Assembly: GCA_017538965.1 (NCBI GenBank)
Contig: JAFYHU010000031.1
Span: 1 to 59,108 of the forward strand
Source: Oscillospiraceae bacterium
GTDB lineage: Bacteria > Bacillota > Clostridia > Oscillospirales > Oscillospiraceae
Reading direction: 5' to 3'
Length of the DNA stretch: 59,108 nt
A program made the translations under genes and the position numbers. The notes under the pieces were generated by a model. It saw nothing but the letters and a program-made list of their open reading frames with translations. It did not search any database and was not told where the DNA came from. Below are positions 1-15,483 of this stretch, piece by piece (the stretch's first letter is position 1; the number at the start of each line of letters is the position of its first letter).

Positions 1-70
1 AACGGCAAGGCTATCTCGTGACGCCCAGCGCCACGTAGATTATACCCCGCCCTCTTGCTCTTGAAAAGTC

Positions 71-96
71 CCTTTTTCAAGGGGCTGAGATTTTTG
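71..96 (-). terminator. possible terminator after trpF
   Basis: On the minus strand a short CCCTT/AAGGG hairpin is followed by ACTTTTC, about 40 bases past the trpF stop. The stem is short, so this is tentative. The 132 bases left of trpF hold no other gene I can support, so trpB and trpA do not follow directly. Confidence 0.35.
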
Positions 97-132
97 CGCC
101 CACTTTCTGGATGGTACTCAAATTACAATGTT

Positions 133-741
133 TCAACCTTGATCCTCCTCTCTCACTGCCGTTACAAATGCCTTCATTTTCTCCGGATCTTTTCTTCCGT
201 CCGTTTCGATGCCGGAGCTGACGTCCACACCGTACGGCCGCAGTGTCCGGATTGCCTCCCGGATGTTTTCGGGGTCCAGTCCTCCGGCCAGAAAGTACGG
301 CTTTTTCCATTCCCGCAGCAGCTGCCAGTCGAAGACGGTTCCGCCTCCGGCGCCGGCGTCCAGCAGAAGGATGTCGGCGCTGCTGTCTTCCGCTCTTTGC
401 AGGTCTTCCGTGCCGGCGATGCGAAACGCCCGGATCACGGGTTTTTCGGTCAGCGTCCGGAGTCTGCCGAGATAGGCTTCATCCTCGTTTCCGTGCAGCT
501 GCGCCAGATCGATGATCCCCTGCTTCAGCAGCGCGGCTACGGTTTCCGCTTTCTCGTTGACGAACACGCCGACCGCCTGAATGTCAGGATTCAGCCGTTT
601 TTTCAGTGCCTCTGCCTGTCCGGGCGTTACATGGCGCCTGCTTTTCTCTGCGAAAACGAAACCGATATAATCCGGTTTCAGGATGTTTGCCGTTTCGATA
701 TCGCCGTCCCGCGTCAGACCGCAAAGCTTGATTCTTGTCAT
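133..741 (-). CDS. trpF: phosphoribosylanthranilate isomerase (TrpF)
   Basis: This 202-residue cytoplasmic enzyme catalyses the Amadori isomerisation of N-(5'-phosphoribosyl)anthranilate to CdRP, the third committed step of tryptophan synthesis. The N-terminus carries the family motif KLCGLTR with the expected catalytic cysteine at residue 7. The (beta/alpha)8 barrel continues to LLLDAGAGGGTVFDW, which holds the likely catalytic aspartate, and to the C-terminal phosphate-binding part GGLDPENI and DVSSGIE. Length is normal for a stand-alone TrpF. Its ATG overlaps the trpC stop as ATGA, so the two are probably translationally coupled. It is the last gene of a trpD-trpC-trpF unit under the upstream Trp T-box. 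Identification is firm. Confidence 0.95.
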   Translation of the reverse strand: MTRIKLCGLTRDGDIETANILKPDYIGFVFAEKSRRHVTPGQAEALKKRLNPDIQAVGVFVNEKAETVAALLKQGIIDLAQLHGNEDEAYLGRLRTLTEKPVIRAFRIAGTEDLQRAEDSSADILLLDAGAGGGTVFDWQLLREWKKPYFLAGGLDPENIREAIRTLRPYGVDVSSGIETDGRKDPEKMKAFVTAVREEDQG

Positions 742-1520
742 TCCTCGCCCCTCAGCTTTCTCAGCATGGCTGCCTTGTCTTCCGCGCGCATCAGCGCTTC
801 TCCTACCAGAACCGCATCCGCCCCGATTTCCCGCAGGGCCGTCACATCGCCTGCGTCCCGCACGCCGCTTTCCGAGACAAAGATGCTTTCCTGTGGGATC
901 AGGGCTCTGAGACGGCGGCTTAAACCCGTGTTCACGCTGAAATCCTTCAGATTCCGGTTGTTGACGCCGATGACCCGTGCCCCTGCGGAAAGCGCTGTTT
1001 CCACCTCGTGCTCATCGTGGGCCTCGACCAGGGCGGACAGCCCCAGTCCGTCGCAGCAGGCCAGGAAATCTGCAAGCTGTTCCGGGCTCAGAATTGCACA
1101 GATCAGCAGAACCGCGCCCGCGCCGAGCAGCTTCGCCTGATAGATCATATACGGGTCAACCGTAAAATCCTTCCTTAGGCAGGGAATCGAAACCTTCTCG
1201 GCAATCTCCCGCAGATAGCGATCGCTTCCCAGAAACCATTTTGGCTCCGTCAGCACCGATACGGCATCCGCTCCGGCCGCTTCGTAGTCTTCGGCAATTT
1301 CGAGATACGGAAACGGTTCTGCAATCAGACCTTTGGAGGGGGACGCCTTCTTGCACTCGCAGATGAAGGCAAGTTGTTCTCTCTTCAGAGCTCTTTCAAA
1401 GGCAAAGTCCCCTCGCGGCAGCCCAAGCGCCTCCGCCTGCAGGCTTTCATACGAGCGTTCCCGCCTTGCCTGCTCGGTCCGCTCCCGTGCATGCTCTGCC
1501 AGGCAGTCGAGGATATTCAC
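738..1520 (-). CDS. trpC: indole-3-glycerol phosphate synthase (TrpC)
   Basis: This 260-residue TIM-barrel enzyme closes the ring of CdRP to indole-3-glycerol phosphate with loss of CO2 and water. The motif [15 protein letters not shown] near residues 52-66 carries the catalytic Glu and Lys. Further family landmarks are [49 protein letters not shown] and VSESGV. It is a separate polypeptide, not fused to TrpF as in enterobacteria. It overlaps trpD upstream and trpF downstream by ATGA junctions, so all three should be translated from one message. Identification is firm. Confidence 0.96.
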   Translation of the reverse strand: MNILDCLAEHARERTEQARRERSYESLQAEALGLPRGDFAFERALKREQLAFICECKKASPSKGLIAEPFPYLEIAEDYEAAGADAVSVLTEPKWFLGSDRYLREIAEKVSIPCLRKDFTVDPYMIYQAKLLGAGAVLLICAILSPEQLADFLACCDGLGLSALVEAHDEHEVETALSAGARVIGVNNRNLKDFSVNTGLSRRLRALIPQESIFVSESGVRDAGDVTALREIGADAVLVGEALMRAEDKAAMLRKLRGEE

Positions 1521-2548
1521 GCCTCCGCCTCCGGGCGGTTGCTGACTTCGATAAAGCGCTGCAGAACATCCGTCGCTTTTCCGGAATCGATCAGTTCGGC
1601 CGCCAGAACGGTGCCGTCTTTCATGCTCTCGGCCTTTCCGGCAATATACAGCGCGGCTCCGGCATTCATCAGAACGGCGCTGCGCTTCGGTCCCGGCATG
1701 CCGCTCAGAATGTCCCGTGTGATGGCCGCGTTCTCTTCGGGCGTGCCGCCTCGGAGCTCTTCCCGCGTACAGCGTGCAAAGCCGAAGTCCTCGGGCTGGA
1801 TTACCGACGCCCGATACCAGCCGTCGCGGATCTCGCAGACCGTCGTAGGCGCGCTCATCGAAATCTCGTCCAGCTTGTCCTGTCCGTAGACCACCATGCC
1901 CCGTTTGACACCGAGATTGATCAGCACCTGAGTCAGCGGCGCCACGAGGTACTCATCGTAGACGCCGAGCAGCTGCATGCTCGGAGACCCGGGGTTTGTC
2001 AGCGGTCCGAGAATGTTGAACACCGTCCGGAAGCCGAGCTCTTTACGGATCGCGCCCACATATTTCATCGAGCTGTGATACTGCTGGGCAAAGAAGAAGC
2101 AGATGCCGACCTCGTTCAGCAGTTCCCTGCATCTTGCCGGGCTCTGCCGGATGTTGACGCCGAGTGCCTCCAGGCAGTCGGCCGTCCCGCACAGCGAAGA
2201 TGCCGCACGGTTTCCGTGCTTGGCAACCTTCACGCCGCCGGCCGCCGCAACCAGTGCGGAGGTCGTCGAGATATTGAAGCTCTGTGCATTGTCTCCCCCG
2301 GTTCCGACGATTTCAAACAGCTCCATGCCGGTTTCGACCCTGGTCGCATGGTCGCGCATGGCGGCCGCACAGCCGGCAATCTCGTCCGTGGTTTCCGCCC
2401 GTGCGCTCTTGGTCGAAAGCGCTGCGAGGAAGGCAGCGTTCTGCGTGGCGCTGGATTCTCCGCTCATGATTTCGTTCATGACCGCATAAGCCTCGTCATA
2501 ACTCAGGTCACCCTTGTTGACAATCTTTTCAATCGCCTGGCGAATCAT
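1517..2548 (-). CDS. trpD: anthranilate phosphoribosyltransferase (TrpD)
   Basis: This 343-residue enzyme transfers the phosphoribosyl group of PRPP to anthranilate. The start chosen is the ATG giving [10 protein letters not shown]. It follows a good GGAG ribosome site and gives the family's usual length; the open frame extends further upstream but only through leader sequence. The glycine-rich PRPP site [17 protein letters not shown] and the KHGNRAASS loop are visible. There is no TrpG glutaminase domain fused to it, and no trpE or trpG lies upstream: the T-box leader abuts it directly. First gene of the trpDCF unit, so anthranilate must be made by genes elsewhere. Identification is firm. 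Confidence 0.96.
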   Translation of the reverse strand: MIRQAIEKIVNKGDLSYDEAYAVMNEIMSGESSATQNAAFLAALSTKSARAETTDEIAGCAAAMRDHATRVETGMELFEIVGTGGDNAQSFNISTTSALVAAAGGVKVAKHGNRAASSLCGTADCLEALGVNIRQSPARCRELLNEVGICFFFAQQYHSSMKYVGAIRKELGFRTVFNILGPLTNPGSPSMQLLGVYDEYLVAPLTQVLINLGVKRGMVVYGQDKLDEISMSAPTTVCEIRDGWYRASVIQPEDFGFARCTREELRGGTPEENAAITRDILSGMPGPKRSAVLMNAGAALYIAGKAESMKDGTVLAAELIDSGKATDVLQRFIEVSNRPEAEA

Positions 2549-2582
2549 AGTTTCTTCTCCTTTTCTGTTATCTGATCTTCGG

Positions 2583-2880
2583 CGGCAAAAGAAAACGCCC
2601 CCGACAGAATCCTGTTCTCTGTCAAGGACGAATACGGTGATCCGCGGTGCCACCTTGATTCACGGTATGACCCGTGCGCTTGTCGGGATACCTGCATATC
2701 CCCGGCAACTGACGTATGCCCTCACGTTGCAGAATACTCTGCGGAGCATTCTCCGCATTTGACTGCACCCTCAGCGGTCCATTTGACAGCTTGTTTCTCA
2801 CCTGACTCTCAGCATCGCAGGCTCTCTGTAGAGGCATGACTGCCGTTATCTCCGCTTCAACGGTTTACTGTGTAAAATTG
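2583..2880 (-). promoter_or_regulatory. T-box leader, tryptophan-specific
   Basis: Reading the minus strand, the region between the promoter and trpD carries T-box landmarks. There is a Stem I with the AGAGAGCC/GCTGAGAG distal elements. A specifier loop reads CAAATGGACCGC, with the Trp codon TGG at 2779-2781. The antiterminator bulge motif AAGGTGGCACCGCGG lies at 2641-2655. A terminator hairpin GACAGA/TCTGTC is followed by GGGGGCGTTTTCTTTT. Uncharged tRNA-Trp should stabilise the antiterminator and switch on trpDCF. The codon assignment comes from its position immediately before ACC and from pairing of CCGC with GCGG in the 5' arm. Confidence 0.9.
2588..2623 (-). terminator. T-box-controlled intrinsic terminator
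   Basis: A GACAGA...TCTGTC stem followed by G5 and a T-rich tail, lying between the T-box bulge sequence and trpD. It is the alternative fold to the antiterminator. Confidence 0.8.
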
Positions 2881-2885
2881 TGTAG

Positions 2886-2914
2886 ATCATACCACCGCGT
2901 CTTCGCTTTGTCAA
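2886..2914 (-). promoter_or_regulatory. sigma-A type promoter of trpDCF
   Basis: Minus-strand TTGACA (2909-2914) and TATGAT (2886-2891) are separated by 17 bases and lie just upstream of the T-box Stem I. Confidence 0.85.
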
Positions 2915-2921
2915 CTGCTTT

Positions 2922-2948
2922 TCTTCTCCCCGCCGGAGGGCGGGGAGA
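2922..2948 (-). terminator. terminator after the YhaM gene
   Basis: A GC-rich hairpin CTCCCCGCC/GGCGGGGAG follows the stop of the nuclease gene. The downstream tail is AGAAGAAAAG, not T-rich, so its strength as a terminator on this strand is uncertain. Confidence 0.5.
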
Positions 2949-2953
2949 ATTTG

Positions 2954-3907
2954 TCATGTTTCCCGGGGCTTGTAAATCCGCTTGTCCAGCGCGTAGATCT
3001 TCTCGCTGAAAGAACCTGCCGGAACATCCTGCAGGGATTCGGCATAAATCTCCATCCGGCTGTCGATCATATCGATCAGGTGCAGAAGCTCGGCTTCCGC
3101 GCACATCGGCAGCACCGCCGCGCCGAATTCCGGTTCCCCGTGATGGGAGAGCAGCAGATGCTGCAGCAGGACGGATTTCTCCTGCGGCACACCGAGCTCC
3201 TGCGCTGCCGCCGCAACTTCCTGCGCACCCATGACGGGATGCCCCAGCAGCCGTCCTTCCGCGGAATAGTCCTTGACCGTTCCGAGCGGCGAAAAGTCGA
3301 ATTCCCGGGTTTTGGCCAGGTCGTGCAGCAGCGTTCCCGCCAGCAGCAGATCTCGGTTGATGACTTCCGCATAGAGATCTGCCAGAAAATCCGCCGTCTG
3401 CAGCATATTGGCCGTGTGCATCAGCAGGCCGTTCCGAAATCCGTGGTGGACGCTTTTGGCTGCCGGCACAGTCTGAAACGCTTCCTTCCGGCGTTGAAAG
3501 AGGGTCTCCGCCAGTTTCCGGTAGTCGGCATCCTGCAGGCCGGAGAGGAGCTTTTCCACGTAGGCCATGGCTTCGTCCTGGTCAATCGGGGCGGTCGGCA
3601 CCAGGTTTTCGGCGAGAACTCCGTCTTCCTCTTTCGCCAGGCGCAGCTGCCGCACATTCAGCTGTTTGGTGCCGCGGTAGTCCAGAACCTGTCCGCGCAC
3701 CCGTACGGCCGAGCCGTTGTTTTCCGGCCCGATTGCCAGGCTGTAGTCCCACATTTTCAGGTCCAGACTGCCGCTGCGGTCGGACAGCGTCGCCGAAAGA
3801 TAGCGGCTGCCGTTTGCGGAAGTGCGTACCGTGGCGTCCGACAGCAGGTAAAACCCGTCGATTTCGTCTCCGGGCCGCACATCGGCCAGATTCGGATTCT
3901 GGATCAT
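2954..3907 (-). CDS. 3'-5' exoribonuclease YhaM family (OB fold + HD domain)
   Basis: The 317-residue protein starts with an OB-fold-like nucleic-acid-binding segment (DVRPGDEIDGFYLLSDATVR, then LDLKMWDYSL near residues 45-55). It continues into an HD phosphohydrolase-type domain with LLHDLAKTREF and LLSHHGEPEFG. That order matches the YhaM/CBF1 family of Mn-dependent 3'-5' exoribonucleases, which turn over RNA and single-stranded DNA in Bacillota. I chose the ATG (MIQNPNLADV) that overlaps the upstream peptidase stop as ATGA and has a strong GGGGAGG site. The longer open frame is not needed. Last gene of the long leftward block; a terminator-like hairpin follows. Confidence 0.88.
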   Translation of the reverse strand: MIQNPNLADVRPGDEIDGFYLLSDATVRTSANGSRYLSATLSDRSGSLDLKMWDYSLAIGPENNGSAVRVRGQVLDYRGTKQLNVRQLRLAKEEDGVLAENLVPTAPIDQDEAMAYVEKLLSGLQDADYRKLAETLFQRRKEAFQTVPAAKSVHHGFRNGLLMHTANMLQTADFLADLYAEVINRDLLLAGTLLHDLAKTREFDFSPLGTVKDYSAEGRLLGHPVMGAQEVAAAAQELGVPQEKSVLLQHLLLSHHGEPEFGAAVLPMCAEAELLHLIDMIDSRMEIYAESLQDVPAGSFSEKIYALDKRIYKPRET

Positions 3908-5607
3908 CTTTTCGCCTCCCCGGTCTGTATTTCCTTCAGCAGGGCCTGCACGCGCCCTGCCAGTTCCTTCAGCGCTCCCGGCGCAAAGGGCGACGGGAAC
4001 CCGGCTTCCTCCAGAAGCACGGTCCACAGCTTTTCTCCGCCCTGCCGGCTCAGATGCAGATAGCGCGAGAACGCCTCGTCATAGTCCTCGCGGGACTTCA
4101 GCAGGAAGCAGAAAGCCGCCGTCTGGGCCAGGCAGTAGTCGATGTAGTAGAACGGCGTTTCATAGATGTGCATCTGATACTGCCAGCGCGTTCCCTTTTC
4201 GAGGTAGGGAATTCCTTCCGTCGAGATATGCGGCCGATACTGCCCTTCCAGATTGAGCCAGGCCGCATTGCGCTCGGCGGGGCTCATGTCGGGGTTTTCG
4301 TAGATTACATGCTGGAAGGCATCCACGGCCGTCCCGTAGGGCAGGAAGGAGAAGGCTTCCAGCGCGTGCATGTAGCGATACTTGCCGGCATCCTCGCCGA
4401 AGAACTTCTCCATATACGGCCAGGCAAAGAACTCCATGCTCATCGAGTGGGTCTCGGCCGTCTCCATGCCGCCGCAGCCGAGCTCCAGCGCGAAGCGGTT
4501 GTCGGCGATCAGCCAGGCGTTCAGGGCATGCCCGGCCTCGTGTGTAACGACGTCGACGTCTCCGGCCGTTCCGTTGAAGTTGGCCAGGATAAACGGCTGC
4601 CGGTATTTCGGAAACTCCGTGCAGTAGCCGCCGCCCCATTTGTTTTTCCGGGCATCCACGTCAAAGGCCTCGTTTTTAAGCATCATGTCGATGAAGGCGC
4701 CGGTTTCCTCGCCCATGGCGTGATACATACCCTCTGCCGCCCGGAAAATGGCTTCCTTTCCGCCGGAAGGCTTCGGATCTCCGCCCGGGATGATGATGCC
4801 GTCATCGTAGAGCTTGTACTCGGAAATGCCGAGTCTTTTTGCGTTTTCCGTCCGCAGCGCCGATACCGCCGGTACCACGTCCCGGAGGATGTTCTCCCGG
4901 AAGACCCGAACCGTCTCTTCGTCATAGCAGAGCCTTCCCATCCGGTAATAGCCCAGTTCGACAAAGTTCCGGTATCCCATTTTTCTGGCCATGCGGTCCC
5001 GGACATGGACCAGCCGGTCAAAAATACCGTCCAGCTCCTCCTGATGGGCTTCCAGTCCGCGGCCGAGCACCTCATAGCATTCGCGTCGAGTGTCCCGATC
5101 CTCGGATTTGGCGTGCTTCATCAGAAGCGCCCGCGGAAGCGTCTCCCCGCGGAAGCAGAATTCCATGCCGCTCATCAGGTCGGAATATTCCCGGACCAGC
5201 CTGTTCTCCTCAACCATGTCCTCAATGATGGCGTCGGACATCGCTTTCCGTTCCACCTCCATGGCCCGGAACAGCAGTGGGGACAGCTTTTTCTCCAGTT
5301 CCGCGCGAAACGGGGAATCCAGCAGTGCGGCGGCGTACTGTACGCCCGCGTGCTGAACCACGGGGCCGATCTCGTCGTAATACGCATTCTCGGCAACATA
5401 GAATTCGTCGACCGTGTTGACGGAATAGCGCATATAGGCCAGCGCCGAACTGGTCCGGTATTCCAGCATCAGCGCGAGATAGTCCTCCCGCGCGCGCAGA
5501 ATGTCGTCGGCGTCCTTCGCTTCCGCAATGCGGGAAAGAACGGCATCCATTCCCTCCCGGATTTCTTCCGCGCTCACCCGGCGGTAAGGCAGATCACAGA
5601 CTTTCAT
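3904..5607 (-). CDS. M3 family oligoendopeptidase (PepF-like)
   Basis: A 567-residue zinc metallopeptidase of family M3 (thimet/PepF type), predicted cytoplasmic since no signal peptide is visible. The zinc-binding motif HEAGH lies in VVTHEAGHALNAW around residue 354, followed by the conserved downstream glutamate region GGMETAETHSMSMEFF. The C-terminal part FYYIDYCLAQTAAF is also typical of the family. Such enzymes cleave short peptides, for example signal-peptide fragments. A GGAGGAGG site precedes the ATG, and 73 bases separate it from the foldase gene upstream, so co-transcription is likely. The exact subfamily and substrate range cannot be read from sequence. Confidence 0.92.
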   Translation of the reverse strand: MKVCDLPYRRVSAEEIREGMDAVLSRIAEAKDADDILRAREDYLALMLEYRTSSALAYMRYSVNTVDEFYVAENAYYDEIGPVVQHAGVQYAAALLDSPFRAELEKKLSPLLFRAMEVERKAMSDAIIEDMVEENRLVREYSDLMSGMEFCFRGETLPRALLMKHAKSEDRDTRRECYEVLGRGLEAHQEELDGIFDRLVHVRDRMARKMGYRNFVELGYYRMGRLCYDEETVRVFRENILRDVVPAVSALRTENAKRLGISEYKLYDDGIIIPGGDPKPSGGKEAIFRAAEGMYHAMGEETGAFIDMMLKNEAFDVDARKNKWGGGYCTEFPKYRQPFILANFNGTAGDVDVVTHEAGHALNAWLIADNRFALELGCGGMETAETHSMSMEFFAWPYMEKFFGEDAGKYRYMHALEAFSFLPYGTAVDAFQHVIYENPDMSPAERNAAWLNLEGQYRPHISTEGIPYLEKGTRWQYQMHIYETPFYYIDYCLAQTAAFCFLLKSREDYDEAFSRYLHLSRQGGEKLWTVLLEEAGFPSPFAPGALKELAGRVQALLKEIQTGEAKR

Positions 5608-5680
5608 GCTTTGGCCTCCTCCGTTCTTTCCGCTGCTTTCTCGTCGTCGGCTCGTCGCTCAACAGAGAAAGTTGTCCCGC

Positions 5681-6987
5681 TCACGGCTTTACAAAGTCGA
5701 GCAGATTCGGCGCTTCCGCTCCGTCCAGCCAGCTCAGTTCGAGGGCGTCTGCCGTCTCCTGCAGCTGCTTTCCGTATAGTTCGTTCGCCGCCAGCATCCG
5801 CGCGGTTCTCACGTCGCCGGTATTGCTGCTGTACTCGACGATCGCATCCGCCTTCAGCGGCAGACGAAGCAGGATATGATACCCGTAGGCCGTCTCTACA
5901 ACATCCGAAACGGCAAACTCTTCCAGTTCCTTTGCGGCATTCTCGAATTCCGGCACCATCCGGCCTTCCGTGAAGGTATATCCCTCCGGGTAATAGACGC
6001 TGCCGCTGTCTTCGCTGATCTCCTGAACCTTTTTAAGGAAAGCCGTAGCACGTTCTTTCTCGTCCTCAATCGCCCGCATCTCCGCAAGCACTGCCTCCAG
6101 CTCGGCCTTTTTGGCTGCCAGAGCTTCCTCGTCCAGCTTTTCCCCGGTTTCGGGATCCGTATTCCGGAACAGGATATGCGCCGCGGACAGATAGCCGTTG
6201 TCTTCCAGATACTGCAGCGCTTCTTCGTCCGAGAGCTTCTCGGCATTCTTTCCGTACAGCCGGTTGAAGCATTCCTGATACAGGACGTTCTGTTTCACGA
6301 TGCGGTCGTACATCTCGTCGGACAGATAGACCTTTTGCAGAGTCTCGCGGAACTCTTCCTCCGTGGCGTCTTCGCCGAGGGCGTTTACGCGATCTTCCTT
6401 TTTCTGCTCCTCTACCGCAGCCATTTCTTCCTCGCCGAGCGTGATATCGTGGTCTTCCGCAAATTTTTCGAGCGCGGCCAGCTGAACCATCAGCGATTCC
6501 GCGGTCTCCGTCGCCGTCTCGGCAAAGGTTTCGTCCGTATCTTCTTCTATGGGGTCGTCCCAGTGGAACTGCATGCCGTAGTAAGCGGCCATGCTGTCAA
6601 AATAGTTCTCAATCTGTGAGCAGTGGGAAAAGAGCACATAGAAAAAGTCGCCCCAGTGCTCTTCCTTCTCGCCGATTCGAAGGACCTTTTCTTCCTTGTC
6701 GTGCAGTGCATACAGCGTATCATAGTCCAGTCTGCCGGAATCGTTTTTCGCTTCGGTTTCCGCCTCCTGCGGTTCCGCCGCAGTTACGGCATCGGCATCC
6801 GGGCTCTGATACTCTCCGCCCGTCACCACGATCCCGTCCGGCCCGTCAACTACGCCGCTACCGCTCTGTGTCACTGCAACGCCGGAGTCCGCGGCTGTCT
6901 GCGCAGGGTTTGACTTCTGTGCCGTGAGGCTGCCGATGACCGCAACTGCGACCAGACAGAGAATCAGAAGGATGATTGCAAATTTCT

Positions 6988-6991
<4 letters not shown>
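5681..6991 (-). CDS. PrsA/SurA-like peptidyl-prolyl isomerase, membrane-anchored
   Basis: A 436-residue exported protein with an N-terminal hydrophobic segment (MKKFAIILLILCLVAVAVIG) and no clear lipobox, so it is either secreted or held by an uncleaved anchor. An acidic, Ala/Glu-rich chaperone-like region follows. Then comes a parvulin (PpiC) domain from about YLSAAHILFRNT to DVVETAYGYHILLRLPL, roughly residues 255-380. In Gram-positives such foldases assist folding of exported proteins beyond the membrane. Its ATG overlaps the mfd stop (ATGA), and the ribosome site GGAG lies inside mfd. Unlike Bacillus PrsA it lacks a lipid-attachment cysteine in the expected place. Confidence 0.85.
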
Positions 6992-10518
<3,527 letters not shown>

Positions 10519-10534
10519 TTTCCGAAGCCGGTCC

Positions 10535-10975
10535 TTATTCTGCGTAGAGATCCCGCTGCTGCACGGCCAGTTCGTCACAGCGGTTGTTCAGGCTGTTCTC
10601 AGCGTGCCCCTTGACCCAATGATAATGCATCTTATGCTGCGCGGTCAGCGCCAGCAGCTTTTCCCAGAGGTCGGGGTTCAGCGCGGGTTCCTTGTTCGCG
10701 CGCTTCCAGCCTTTCTTTTTCCAGCTTTCCGCCCAGCCTTTTTCCAGCGCGTCGATTACATAGCGGGAATCGGACCAGAGGTCTACCTCGCAGGATTCTT
10801 TCAGCGCTTCGAGTGCGGCGATCACGGCGGTGATTTCCATGCGATTGTTGGTGGTCTGTCTTTCGCCGCCGCAGAGTTCCTTTTCTCTGCCCTGATAGAT
10901 CAGGATGGCCGCCCAGCCGCCGGGGCCGGGATTTCCGCTGCAGGCCCCGTCGGTATAGATGCTGACCTGTTTCAT
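10535..10975 (-). CDS. rnhA: ribonuclease HI
   Basis: A 146-residue RNase H type 1 that degrades the RNA strand of RNA-DNA hybrids. The opening [20 protein letters not shown] holds the first metal-binding Asp. It is followed by [14 protein letters not shown] with the Glu, [15 protein letters not shown] with the second Asp, and the basic handle region [29 protein letters not shown] supplies the catalytic His and last Asp. All four acidic metal ligands are therefore present. Its ATG overlaps the gyrA stop as ATGA. Placement between gyrase and Mfd fits a role in clearing R-loops in the same expression unit, which is an inference from context. Confidence 0.97.
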   Translation of the reverse strand: MKQVSIYTDGACSGNPGPGGWAAILIYQGREKELCGGERQTTNNRMEITAVIAALEALKESCEVDLWSDSRYVIDALEKGWAESWKKKGWKRANKEPALNPDLWEKLLALTAQHKMHYHWVKGHAENSLNNRCDELAVQQRDLYAE

Positions 10976-13479
10976 TCTTTCGCGCTTTCCTCCGGGGCAT
11001 CATTCGTTTCCGCTTCTTCGCGGTCAGTTTTTTCCATGTCGATCACGCGGCTTCCGAGGGCCGGCCGCATGACCCGAACACCCTGCGAGCTTCTGCCGTA
11101 ACGCGAGATCTTCTCCGCCTCCACGCGGATCATGGTCCCGTCGTCGGTCACGATCAGAACGTCCTTGCCCGGCGAAACCAGGCGGACGGCCGCCACTTTT
11201 CCGGTCTTTTCGGTCAGGCGGTGGCTGGTAACTCCGAAGCCGCCGCGGCCCTGATAGCGGTATTCCAGAAGGTCGGTCCGTTTGCCGAAGCCGTTCTCCG
11301 TCAGGCTGAGCAGCGTCTCGCCTTCCGTGCTGCTGCCCGCGCCGACGACCCGGTCGCCCGCGCGCAGGCGGATGCCGCGCACGCCGACCGCCGTGCGGCC
11401 CATGACGCGCACGTCGCTCTCCGGGAAGCGGATCGCGATGCCGTTGCGGGTGGCGATCAGGATGTCCTCGCTGCCGTCGGTCGGCAGGACGGTAATCAGC
11501 TCGTCCCCTTCATCCAGGCTGATCGCGCGTATGCCGATGTTCCGCAGGTTCTTCAGCGAGGCCTGGCTGATGCGCTTGACGGTGCCGTTCTTCGTCACGA
11601 AGAAGAGATACTTGTCTTCCTCATAGCCGCGGCCGCGGATCATCGCGCTGACCTTTTCGCTTTCCTCTCCGGTTTCAATCGGGAGGATGTTGACGATGTT
11701 GGTTCCGCGCGCCGTCCGTCCGGCTTCGGGAATGGTATAGCCCTTGCGGACGAAGACCCGTCCCTTCGAGGTGAAGAAGAGAATGTGGTCGTGGGTCGAC
11801 GCGGTGAAGACCGTCTGCACATAGTCTTCTTCCTTGGTGGCCATGGCGCGCACGCCCTTGCCGCCGCGCCCCTGGGCGCGGTACTCGCTGACCGGCAGGC
11901 GCTTGATGTAGCCGCCGTGGGTCAGGGTGAAGACACACTCTTCCTCTTCGATCAGGTCTTCGATATCGATCTCGTTGTCGACGTCCTGAATTTCGGTCTT
12001 GCGCTCATCGCCGAATTTGTCGCGGATGGCGATCAGTTCGTCCTTGAGCACGCCCTTGATCTTCTCGGGGTCGGCCAGCAGTTCCTTGTAATAGACGATC
12101 TTCTCTTCGAGCTGCCGGTACTCTTCCTCCAGCTTCTCGCGGTTCAGACCCTGCAGCTGGATCAGACGCATATCGCAGATCGCCTGCGCCTGGACGTCGG
12201 AGAAGCCGAAGCGTTCCATCAGGTTCTGCTTGGCGTTGTCGTAGCTCGAACGGATGATGCGGATGACTTCGTCGATGTTGTCCTGCGCCAGCAGCAGACC
12301 TTCCAGCAGATGCGCGCGCTCCTCCGCCTTCCGCAGATCATAGCGCGTCCGGCGAACGATCAGGTCCTCCTGGAATGTCAGATATTCGTCCAGGATGGAG
12401 CGCAGATTCAGAATTTTCGGCTGGGTCTGGTTGTTGACCAGAGCCAGCATGTTAATCGAAAAACTGGTTCTGAGCGACGATTGAGCGAGGAGACGATTCA
12501 GAACGACCTGCGGATTGGCGTCGCGTTTGAGCTCGATGACGATGCGCATGCCGTTGCGGTCGGTCTCGTCGCGCAGGTCCGAAATGCCCTCCAGGCGTTT
12601 CTCATGCACCTGATCGGCGATGTTCTTGATCAGCTGCCGCTTGTTGACCTGATAGGGGAGCTCGGTGACGATGATCCGGGTGCGGTTTTGTCCGTATTCC
12701 TCGAACTCTGTCCGCGCCTGGAGGACAACCTTGCCCCTGCCGGTCAGATAGGCCTGCCGGATGCCGCTGCGGCCCATGATGATGCCGCGGGTCGGAAAGT
12801 CCGGTCCGGTCAGGTGCTGCATCAGATCCGCCAGCGTGGCTTCGGGATTGTCGAGCACGCAGACGCATGCGTTGATGACTTCGGTGAGGTTGTGCGGCGG
12901 GATATTCGTCGCCATGCCGACCGCGATGCCGCTCGAGCCGTTGACCAGCAGGTTCGGGAAGCGGGAGGGCAGGACGCGTGGCTCCTTCCGGCTCTCGTCG
13001 AAGTTCGGGTCCCAGTCGACCGTGTCCTTTTCGATGTCGCGCAGCATCTCGTTTGAGATTTTGGAAAGCCGCGCTTCGGTATAACGGTAGGCCGCCGGAG
13101 GATCGCCGTCCACGGAGCCGAAGTTGCCGTGCCCGTCGACCAGCATGTAGCGCATCGAGAAATCCTGCGCCAGACGGACCATGGCGTCGTAAACCGAGGC
13201 GTCGCCGTGGGGATGATAGTGGCCCAGCACGTCGCCGACGCAGGTCGCCGATTTCTTGAAGGGCTTGTCCGAGCTGAGCCCGGATTCGTACATGGTGTAA
13301 AGAATACGCCGATGCACGGGCTTCAGTCCGTCGCGCACATCTGGCAGGGCGCGGCCGACGATGACGCTCATGGCGTAGTCGATATAGCTGCGCTGCATCT
13401 CCCCGACGAGTTCGGACTCGGTGATGACCTGGTTCGGAAAGAGAATGTCTTCCGGTTTATAGTCTCTTTTATGTGCCAT
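10972..13479 (-). CDS. gyrA: DNA gyrase subunit A
   Basis: An 835-residue type IIA topoisomerase subunit that carries the cleavage-religation site and C-terminal DNA-wrapping blades. The winged-helix region contains [12 protein letters not shown], with catalytic Tyr133. The C-terminal pinwheel repeats include [10 protein letters not shown], corresponding to the GyrA-box region that lets gyrase introduce negative supercoils. The quinolone-resistance region reads [13 protein letters not shown]. Ala94 therefore takes the place of E. coli Ser83, while Asp98 keeps the place of Asp87. The gene sits 21 bases after gyrB and overlaps rnhA. Full length, no damage seen. Confidence 0.98.
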   Translation of the reverse strand: MAHKRDYKPEDILFPNQVITESELVGEMQRSYIDYAMSVIVGRALPDVRDGLKPVHRRILYTMYESGLSSDKPFKKSATCVGDVLGHYHPHGDASVYDAMVRLAQDFSMRYMLVDGHGNFGSVDGDPPAAYRYTEARLSKISNEMLRDIEKDTVDWDPNFDESRKEPRVLPSRFPNLLVNGSSGIAVGMATNIPPHNLTEVINACVCVLDNPEATLADLMQHLTGPDFPTRGIIMGRSGIRQAYLTGRGKVVLQARTEFEEYGQNRTRIIVTELPYQVNKRQLIKNIADQVHEKRLEGISDLRDETDRNGMRIVIELKRDANPQVVLNRLLAQSSLRTSFSINMLALVNNQTQPKILNLRSILDEYLTFQEDLIVRRTRYDLRKAEERAHLLEGLLLAQDNIDEVIRIIRSSYDNAKQNLMERFGFSDVQAQAICDMRLIQLQGLNREKLEEEYRQLEEKIVYYKELLADPEKIKGVLKDELIAIRDKFGDERKTEIQDVDNEIDIEDLIEEEECVFTLTHGGYIKRLPVSEYRAQGRGGKGVRAMATKEEDYVQTVFTASTHDHILFFTSKGRVFVRKGYTIPEAGRTARGTNIVNILPIETGEESEKVSAMIRGRGYEEDKYLFFVTKNGTVKRISQASLKNLRNIGIRAISLDEGDELITVLPTDGSEDILIATRNGIAIRFPESDVRVMGRTAVGVRGIRLRAGDRVVGAGSSTEGETLLSLTENGFGKRTDLLEYRYQGRGGFGVTSHRLTEKTGKVAAVRLVSPGKDVLIVTDDGTMIRVEAEKISRYGRSSQGVRVMRPALGSRVIDMEKTDREEAETNDAPEESAKE

Positions 13480-13500
13480 TCCTCGTTACCCTTTCCTTAC

Positions 13501-15444
<1,944 letters not shown>

Positions 15445-15466
15445 GTTCTTCTCCGTTCTGATTTCT

Positions 15467-15472
15467 ATTATA
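15467..15472 (-). promoter_or_regulatory. candidate -10 box before gyrB
   Basis: Minus-strand TATAAT about 25 bases before the gyrB start codon. No good -35 is seen at the right distance, so promoter status is tentative; it would allow gyrBA expression independent of dnaA. Confidence 0.45.
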
Positions 15473-15483
15473 CTCGCCCGTAC

